Assembly: GCA_035631035.1 (NCBI GenBank)
Contig: DASQJL010000082.1
Coordinates: 62,001-126,000, forward strand
Direction of reading: 5' to 3'
DNA: 64,000 bases
Source of the DNA: Candidatus Binatia bacterium
Lineage (GTDB): Bacteria > Eisenbacteria > RBG-16-71-46 > SZUA-252
Shown piece by piece: positions 58,543 to 64,000 of the stretch. Below the pieces are notes generated by a model. It was not told where the DNA came from. It saw nothing but the letters and a program-made list of their open reading frames with translations, and did not search any database. The translations under genes were made by a program, and so were the position numbers. Within the stretch, counting starts at the first letter, position 1. Each line of letters starts with the position of its first letter.

Positions 58543-61462
58543 TCGACTCCAAGTTGGGGTCCGTGGCGTCCGCCGGGGGCTCGTCCGCTGGGACGGGCCG
58601 CCAGAACGCCGACTCCTCGAGCGCCTCGAGAGGCGTGAGGAGCGAGGTGCCGCGCTCCACCCACATGGCCTCGCGCGAGACCAAGAGGAGGCGCGGATCG
58701 AATTCGAACGAAGGCAGGAGGCTCTTGAACAGGAGATCCGGACGCAGGTAGCCGGGCGCCTGGAGCCGCGACGAGAGCCGGACCCCGAGCGTCGCTCCAT
58801 CCTCCAGGAGGTCCAGCCCCCCGACGGCCGGGCGCGCGTTCACGGTGCGCCCCTTCTGCATGTGGCTGGACTTGAGGACCGGCCAGTCGGATGCCGCGCG
58901 GAAGCGCGCCACGCTCTCCTCCAGCTCGCGGCGCACGCGGTGCACCTCCTCGCCCCGGGCCAGGCGGTCCATGAGATAGCCCGTCAGCGCCACGTTCCAG
59001 TCGGCGCGGCCGATCGCGGCCATCAGCGATTCCGACGACTTCGCGAAGGGACGGCCGTCGACGATCGTGATCCCCTCCGGCAGGATGTCGTTCATCGCGA
59101 GGACGGCCGACCAGGGGCAGGCCTGGGCCAGCTCCAGGTCGAAGTACTCCCCGCGGCTCGTCGCGCCCAGCGGGAGCGGCGGTCCATAGGCGATCTTGGC
59201 GTGGCGGTTGAACCCCTGCGAATAGGCGATCGGCACCTTGGCCACGCGGATCGCGCGATCGAAGATGCGGACCAGGTCGAGATGCGACGTGAAGCGGGCG
59301 ATGCCCATCTTCTCGAACGCCACACGGTAGCGGGTCCCCTGCGTTCCGCGCGCGGCCACCGTGGGCCAGGCGCGCCGGCGGCGGCCGTAGCGGAGATCCG
59401 ACGGGGCGTAGCCGTTGCCGTTGCCATTGCCGGCCGCGGGCTTCGCCGGTTCGGACGCGGGCGGCGCTGCCGGTTCCGGCGCCGGCGGGGCCTTCATGGC
59501 TTCGATCGGAGCCGACTGCAGCTCCTGGACGCGCGCCTCGATGTCGGCGGTCGTGATCTCGGCCGGCACCGCGAACGCGAGCGAGTCGGGATCCTTCCCC
59601 TGGCCCGGCGCGAGCTGGAGCGAGACCCGCCGCCCCTCGCGCGCCTTCGGCGTGAAGCAGGGCGCGCCGCAGCGGTAGCAGGCGTGGTCGCGGCAGTCGG
59701 GCGTGAGGGCGGCCGCGTAGGCCTTGGCGCGCTCGGCGATCAGGAACTTCTTCACCACCGGGGTCCGGATGTGGTCCCAGGGGAGCGTCTCCTCCAGGTC
59801 GCGCGGGCGCAGGTAGACGGCGGGGTCCATGCCGACCTGCTCGAACGCGCGCATCCAGAGGTCGAAGTCGAAGCACTCCGACCAACCGTCGAACCGCGCG
59901 CCCAGGCGCCACGCCGCCTCCAGCGCGTCGGCGGTGCGCACGTCCCCGCGCGCGAAGACCCCCTCGAGGAACGCGGTCTTCGGGTCGCGCCACTTGAGGC
60001 GCACGTTGCCCATGCCCCGGAAGCCCGTCTTCAGCCGGTCGATCTTCCGCCAGAGGGTCTCCATGTCGTCCTGGATCTCCCACTGGAACGGCGTGTGCGG
60101 CTTCGGAACGTGCGGCGAGATCCCCACGTTGAAGTGCATGCGCTTGTTCCCGCCGCGCGCCCACTCCTGGGACTTCCGAAGCGTCTCCGCGATCCCGTCC
60201 ACGTCCTCGTCCATCTCGGTGGGCAGGCCGATCATGAAGTAGAACTTGATGCCGCCCCACCCCTGGTCGCGCGCGAGCTTGACCGAGTACTCGAGCTCCG
60301 CCTCGTCGATCCCCTTGTTGATCACGTCGCGCATCCGCTGGGTGCCCGCCTCGGGGGCGAAGGTGATGCTGCCCTTCCGTCCCTGGCCGATCTTGTCGGC
60401 CACCGACGGCGCGAGCGTGCCCACGCGCGTCGAGGGGAGCGACACCGAGACGCCCAGCTCGTTCGTGAAGCGGTCCAGCTCGTGCAGCACCACGGGGAGC
60501 TGCTTGTAGTCGGTGGTCGACAGCGAGAGGAGCGAGACCTCGTCCCATCCCGCGTGCACGATCCCGCACTGCACTTCCTTCGCCACCTGGTCCGCGCGCT
60601 TCTCGCGCAGCGGGCGGTTCATGTAGCCGGCCAGGCAGAAGCGGCAGCCGCGCGTGCAGCCGCGCATCACCTCGACGCCGAGGCGGTCGTGCGTGATCTC
60701 GGTCGGGGAGATGAGCGGCTTCTCCGGGACGTAGCTCGGATCGAGCGAGGGAACGAAGCGGAAGCGCGGGCGCGCGACCGGCGTGCCGGGGAGCGGCTCC
60801 CGCGCGACGAAGCCCCAGGGATTGCGCACCTCGGCGAAGAGCGCGGGCACGTAGACACCCTCGAGCGCGGCCATGCGGCGCAGCGCCTCGGCGCGCGGCA
60901 TCTTCGTCCGGCGGCGCTCGGCGGCGATGTCGCAGAGCTCCATCATGACCTCTTCGCCGTCGCCCACGACGAAGGCGTCGATAAAGGGCGCGATCGGCTC
61001 CGGGTTCACCGTGCAGAGGCCCCCCGCGATCACGATCGGATCGTCCTCGCGGCGGTCCTTCGTGCGGAGCGGCATCCCGGCGAGGTCGATCATCGTGAGC
61101 ACGTTGGTGTAGGCCAGCTCGTACTGCAGCGAGAAGCCGATCAGGTCGAACGCGCGCGCGGGCGTGCGCGACTCGAGCGAGTAGAGGGGAATCCCCTCCG
61201 CGCGCATCAGCTTCTCCATGTCGCCCCACGGCGTGAAGCAGAGCTCCGCGAGCCCGTCCTCGCGGCGGTTGATCAGGTGGTAGAGGATCTTCAGCCCGAG
61301 ATAGGACATCCCGATCTCGTAGAGATCCGGGAAGCAGAGGAGCACCCGGACCGAGGCCTTCGAGGGGTCCTTTCGGAGGGCGTGGAGGAAGCTACCCGTG
61401 TACCGGCTCGGCTTGGTGACCGTCGGCAGGTAGGCCTCGTCCAGCAGTCGCAGTTTTTCCAT
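58505..61462 (-). CDS. B12-binding radical SAM protein fused to a DUF2344 domain
   Basis: A 985-residue protein. Residues ~40-200 form a cobalamin-binding-like domain; the radical SAM core has GCTRGCRFCLAGYMNRP (CxxxCxxC) and FMIGLPTE; a cysteine cluster CRDHACYRCGAPC follows (~600-615). An Ala/Pro/Asn-Gly linker joins a C-terminal domain (TRYRVAFEKMGIARFTSHLDLVRIFDRA, YSQGFNRHAKIAYGPPLPLG) of the DUF2344/TIGR03936 type. ATG 61462 has GGAGGGGG upstream; a TTG at 61504 lacks one. Reaction unknown; strict linkage to rng-rplU-rpmA suggests RNA or ribosome modification. Confidence 0.88.
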   Translation of the reverse strand: MEKLRLLDEAYLPTVTKPSRYTGSFLHALRKDPSKASVRVLLCFPDLYEIGMSYLGLKILYHLINRREDGLAELCFTPWGDMEKLMRAEGIPLYSLESRTPARAFDLIGFSLQYELAYTNVLTMIDLAGMPLRTKDRREDDPIVIAGGLCTVNPEPIAPFIDAFVVGDGEEVMMELCDIAAERRRTKMPRAEALRRMAALEGVYVPALFAEVRNPWGFVAREPLPGTPVARPRFRFVPSLDPSYVPEKPLISPTEITHDRLGVEVMRGCTRGCRFCLAGYMNRPLREKRADQVAKEVQCGIVHAGWDEVSLLSLSTTDYKQLPVVLHELDRFTNELGVSVSLPSTRVGTLAPSVADKIGQGRKGSITFAPEAGTQRMRDVINKGIDEAELEYSVKLARDQGWGGIKFYFMIGLPTEMDEDVDGIAETLRKSQEWARGGNKRMHFNVGISPHVPKPHTPFQWEIQDDMETLWRKIDRLKTGFRGMGNVRLKWRDPKTAFLEGVFARGDVRTADALEAAWRLGARFDGWSECFDFDLWMRAFEQVGMDPAVYLRPRDLEETLPWDHIRTPVVKKFLIAERAKAYAAALTPDCRDHACYRCGAPCFTPKAREGRRVSLQLAPGQGKDPDSLAFAVPAEITTADIEARVQELQSAPIEAMKAPPAPEPAAPPASEPAKPAAGNGNGNGYAPSDLRYGRRRRAWPTVAARGTQGTRYRVAFEKMGIARFTSHLDLVRIFDRAIRVAKVPIAYSQGFNRHAKIAYGPPLPLGATSRGEYFDLELAQACPWSAVLAMNDILPEGITIVDGRPFAKSSESLMAAIGRADWNVALTGYLMDRLARGEEVHRVRRELEESVARFRAASDWPVLKSSHMQKGRTVNARPAVGGLDLLEDGATLGVRLSSRLQAPGYLRPDLLFKSLLPSFEFDPRLLLVSREAMWVERGTSLLTPLEALEESAFWRPVPADEPPADATDPNLESNAPRDHHQREQV

Positions 61463-61513
61463 GTCCCCCTCCGGGAGGAAGCGGTCAGCAAGCAGTTGGG
61501 TCAACGAAGTTTA

Positions 61514-61546
61514 TGGCAAACCGGGCGCACCCGGCCCAATTTGCCA
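61514..61546 (-). other. Inverted repeat in the leader of the radical SAM gene
   Basis: TGGCAAA (61514-61520) pairs with TTTGCCA (61540-61546), and CCGGG/CCCGG inside with loop CGCA and a 5-nt bulge. Located between comF and the radical SAM start; no U tract on the minus strand, so regulatory or operator-like use is as likely as termination. Confidence 0.35.
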
Positions 61547-61560
61547 AGTCGCAGAATCTA

Positions 61561-62373
61561 TCACACCGGCGGGGCAGCCGCAACCCGCGTCGAGAACGCG
61601 GGTTCCGGGGCGCCGGGAAGCCCTCCGTGGGCGAAGGCGAGCGACAGGATCCAAGAAGGGGCGGCCACCTCGAGCGCGGAGGCGGCTTCGAGGAGGGTGC
61701 TCCCCGTCGTGGCGACGTCGTCCACGAGCAGAACGGCGCGGGAATGAAGGAACGGCGCGGCGCCGGGCGCGAGGGTGAAGGCGCCCTCCACGTTCTTATG
61801 GCGCGCGCTCGCATCGGTCCGGGCTTGCGGCGGCGTGTCGAGCCGGCGCACCAGCGCCGGAAACACCGGAATCCCCCACGTGACGCCGGCGGCCCCGGCG
61901 AGGAGGGACGCCTGATCGAAGCCGCGCCACGCGCGCCGCGCGGGATGGAGCGGCGCGGGCACGAGCGCGTACTCCCGCCACGCCGGCGTGCCGCGCCCGG
62001 GCGGCTCCGGCAGAAGAGACGCCAGCCAGCGATGGGCCTCGCGCGCGCCCGAGTACTTGAAGGCCCGGACGATGCGATCGAGCGGCGGCTCGAAGGCGGG
62101 CCCCGCCAGAAGGAGCCGCTCCGATCCGTGGCGCGGGCAGCCTCCGCCCGGACGCGCGGCCTCGATTCCGTCCCCCTCCTGCATGCAGCGAAGGCAGAGC
62201 ACGGTCCCCGTGCGCGGTACCCGCGCGTCGCAGGCGTCGCACACCGCGGCGCCGCGCGGGAGCGGGCCGCCGCATCCCAGGCAGGAGCGGCCCACGAGGA
62301 AGTCGAGGGCGTCCCCGGCGAAGGCCCGAAGCGCAGTACCCCCGCCGCCCGGCCGAGGGCGCACCGAAGTCAT
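61561..62373 (-). CDS. comF: ComF-family phosphoribosyltransferase-like protein
   Basis: A 270-residue protein: two CxxC zinc pairs near the start (CLGCGG; CDACDARV; CLRC) and a phosphoribosyltransferase fold ending in AVLLVDDVATTGSTL (PRPP loop). In transformable bacteria ComF helps natural uptake of DNA; elsewhere its role is unclear. ATG 62373 overlaps aroE as ATGA. No other competence gene is seen here. Confidence 0.9.
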   Translation of the reverse strand: MTSVRPRPGGGGTALRAFAGDALDFLVGRSCLGCGGPLPRGAAVCDACDARVPRTGTVLCLRCMQEGDGIEAARPGGGCPRHGSERLLLAGPAFEPPLDRIVRAFKYSGAREAHRWLASLLPEPPGRGTPAWREYALVPAPLHPARRAWRGFDQASLLAGAAGVTWGIPVFPALVRRLDTPPQARTDASARHKNVEGAFTLAPGAAPFLHSRAVLLVDDVATTGSTLLEAASALEVAAPSWILSLAFAHGGLPGAPEPAFSTRVAAAPPV

Positions 62374-63212
62374 CCGAGCGCCTCGCGCATCGCGCGGCGC
62401 GGCGCGGGGTCCCCCGTCCAGAACTCGTAGGAGAGAGCCCCCTGCTCCACCAGGAGCGCGAGCCCGTCTTCGAACCGGATTCCCATCGTCCGCGCCTCCT
62501 CGCGCGCGGCCCGCGCGCGCGAGCCGTAGTTCAGGTCGAGAACCGCGCCGCCGGGCGACACCCTTCCCCACCAGCGGCGCTCCTCCGCCGCGACCTCCTC
62601 GACGGAGACCGCGCGCACCAGGAAATCGAACACGCCCGAGGACTCGCCGGCGCCGCCCCAGGGGGCGGTGTCGACGCGAGCGTCGGGGCCCGCGACCTGG
62701 CGCGCCGCCGCGGCCACCGCGGCCGCGCGCTCCGGCGTGCGGTTCACGATGGTGACCGCCGCGGCGCCTCCCGAGGCGAGTGCTGCGGCGACGCTCCGCG
62801 AGGCGCCTCCGGCGCCCGCGACGAGGACCCGCGCGCCGGCCGCCGGAATCCTCAGGGCCGCGAGCCACGCGAGCAGGCCGGGCCCATCGGTCGCGTCGGC
62901 CTCCCAGCCCTCCGCCGCCCATCGCAGCGTGTTCGCGGCCCCGGCGGCGCGAGCCCCGGCGGTCGCCGAGATCGAAAGGCGGAGCGCCTCCTCCTTGTGC
63001 GGGAGCGTCACGTTGAGTCCGGCGAAGCCCGCGGCGTGGAGCCCGGCCAGCGCCTCGGCCAGCCGCGGGGGCGGAACGTCCAGCGCCACGTAGGCGGCGT
63101 TACGCCCCGCCGCGCGAAACGCGGCGTTCTGCATGGAGGGGGAGAGCGAGTGGGCGACGGGGTGCCCGATCACGGCGTAGAGCCGCGTCGCGGCGTCGAT
63201 CGGCTTCTTCAG
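62370..63212 (-). CDS. aroE: Shikimate dehydrogenase, probable CTG start
   Basis: A ~280-residue NADP enzyme of aromatic amino-acid synthesis. Substrate lysine and Asp: NVTLPHKEEAL and ATDGPGLL; NADP loop VLVAGAGGASRSVAAAL and NRTPER; the N-terminal LYAVIGHPVAHSLSPSMQN is typical. No ATG, GTG or TTG precedes that conserved start in reasonable range; the CTG at 63212 overlaps the lgt stop as CTGA, as neighbouring genes do with ATGA/GTGA. The next canonical start (GTG 63173) would cut the first strand. Confidence 0.85.
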   Translation of the reverse strand: MKKPIDAATRLYAVIGHPVAHSLSPSMQNAAFRAAGRNAAYVALDVPPPRLAEALAGLHAAGFAGLNVTLPHKEEALRLSISATAGARAAGAANTLRWAAEGWEADATDGPGLLAWLAALRIPAAGARVLVAGAGGASRSVAAALASGGAAAVTIVNRTPERAAAVAAAARQVAGPDARVDTAPWGGAGESSGVFDFLVRAVSVEEVAAEERRWWGRVSPGGAVLDLNYGSRARAAREEARTMGIRFEDGLALLVEQGALSYEFWTGDPAPRRAMREALG

Positions 63213-64000
63213 ACCGGGGGAGGCGTCCCGGCGGGCTCGCCCGCGGCCGGCACGGCCGGGGACTCGGGAGCGAAGCCGCTGACCGGCTCGGACTCCAGCC
63301 CGCCCGCTCCGGCCTCGGGATGCCGCTTCGCCCGCACCGCGAGGATCCGCAGCATCGCGAGCGAGACCGCGATCAGCGCCACGCTCAGGAGCTGGTTGAT
63401 GTTGAACGTAAGCCCGCCGAGCGTGCCCAGCACGGCGGTCTCGTCGTAGTAGCGCGTGAAGTCGATCAGGAACCGAAGTCCCGCGTCCATCGCGATGTAG
63501 CTCCAGAAGAGCCAGCCGTCGAAGCGGTGCCTCTTGTCCAGGGCGAGCAGAACGAAGAAGAGGAGAAAACCCGCCCCCGACATATAGAGCTGCGAGGGGT
63601 GGAGCGCTTCGTGCGGAAAGACCGCGCTGGAGTAGGACTCGGGCGGGAACGTGATCCCCCACGGAAGCTTCGTCGGAAGCCCGTAGCAGCAGCCGTTCAT
63701 GAAGCAGCCGAGGCGGCCGATGCCGACGCCCAGCGCCATGCTCGGCGCGGCGGCGTCCCCCACCCTCCAGACCGAGAGCCCCGCGCGCCGCACATAGAGG
63801 ATCCCGCCGGCGATCGCGAGCGCGTAGCCGCCGTACAGGATCAGCCCCCCCTCCCACAACCGGAAGATCGCGATCGGGTCGGTCTTGTACTCGTCCCAGT
63901 GGGTCGCCACGAACAGGAGCCGCCCGCCCACGATGGCGAGAACGAGGAGCCAGAGCGACAGCGTGCTCAGCTTGTCTTCGGGAAGCCCTCGCGCGCGGCC
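63209..64000 (-). CDS. lgt: Prolipoprotein diacylglyceryl transferase (5' end outside window)
   Basis: The frame is open through base 64000, so the start is beyond the window; 263 residues are visible. Lgt adds diacylglycerol to lipobox Cys in the inner membrane. Marks: ALGVGIGRLGCFMNGCCYGLPTKLPWGI (family signature region with Arg and Gly), HPSQLYMSGAGFLL, and several membrane helices. An Ala/Pro/Glu-rich tail follows. Needed for the lipoproteins encoded in this same window (LptC-like, BamD-like, heme-type). Confidence 0.93.
   Translation of the reverse strand, partial: GRARGLPEDKLSTLSLWLLVLAIVGGRLLFVATHWDEYKTDPIAIFRLWEGGLILYGGYALAIAGGILYVRRAGLSVWRVGDAAAPSMALGVGIGRLGCFMNGCCYGLPTKLPWGITFPPESYSSAVFPHEALHPSQLYMSGAGFLLFFVLLALDKRHRFDGWLFWSYIAMDAGLRFLIDFTRYYDETAVLGTLGGLTFNINQLLSVALIAVSLAMLRILAVRAKRHPEAGAGGLESEPVSGFAPESPAVPAAGEPAGTPPPV

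Noticed and set aside
61463-61504. Longer start (TTG 61504) for the radical SAM protein
   Set aside because: No ribosome site before the TTG, whereas GGAGGGGG stands directly before ATG 61462 and conserved sequence starts there.
58421-61747. A 1108-codon plus-strand frame opposite the radical SAM gene
   Set aside because: Composition is Arg/Asp/Val/His-rich without domains; conserved radical SAM sequence is on the minus strand.

Overview
The window is 64 kb of very GC-rich bacterial DNA. Every gene I can support lies on the minus strand, so gene order is best read from 64000 down to 1. Signs of a two-membrane cell include Kdo and LPS-transport genes (kdsA, kdsB, kdsD, lptB, lptC), a BamD-like lipoprotein, Lgt, a TonB-dependent receptor and several beta-barrel proteins ending in Phe. 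A PorV/PorQ-family barrel, a GWxTD-type protein and large secreted proteins with FlgD/T9SS-like C-terminal modules point to the FCB side of the bacterial tree. A 'Candidatus Eisenbacteria'-like genome is my inference, not something I could test.

Region 64000-55377 is housekeeping: lgt, aroE, comF, a large B12-binding radical SAM protein, rng, rplU, rpmA and mdh. Region 55376-51161 is an accessory island: a double hairpin, then three consecutive genes encoding four TonB C-terminal domains. Two of these proteins share a second conserved region, and the third is fused to a multi-pass membrane domain. This is the least familiar locus in the window.

From a good promoter at 51112-51141 a long operon-like run begins. 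It holds kdsB, pyrG, kdsA, kdsD, lptC, lptB, rpoN, hpf, hprK, mannose-family PTS IIA, IIB, IIC and IID, HPr, enzyme I, a bifunctional sugar-phosphate isomerase, a sugar nucleotidyltransferase, metK, ahcY, ftsK, rimO, an unknown protein, a TPR protein, bamD, nadD and polA. It combines outer-membrane lipid synthesis, sigma-54, ribosome hibernation and a complete PTS with its HPr kinase. A second promoter at 23536-23564 precedes coaE, prfB (with the classical programmed +1 frameshift) and a phosphohexomutase.

Region 20358-1 is envelope and secretome: a repeat-rich secreted protein, a secreted metalloprotease-like protein, a DUF4912 protein with a GH57 branching enzyme, a heme-binding-type lipoprotein with an outer-membrane protein, TldD/TldE, a TonB-dependent receptor, a calcium-loop surface protein, a PorV-like barrel and the start of a GWxTD protein. 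Junctions are very tight, with many 4-nt ATGA/GTGA overlaps, so strong translational coupling is likely. I saw no rRNA, tRNA, CRISPR array, insertion sequence or integrase.
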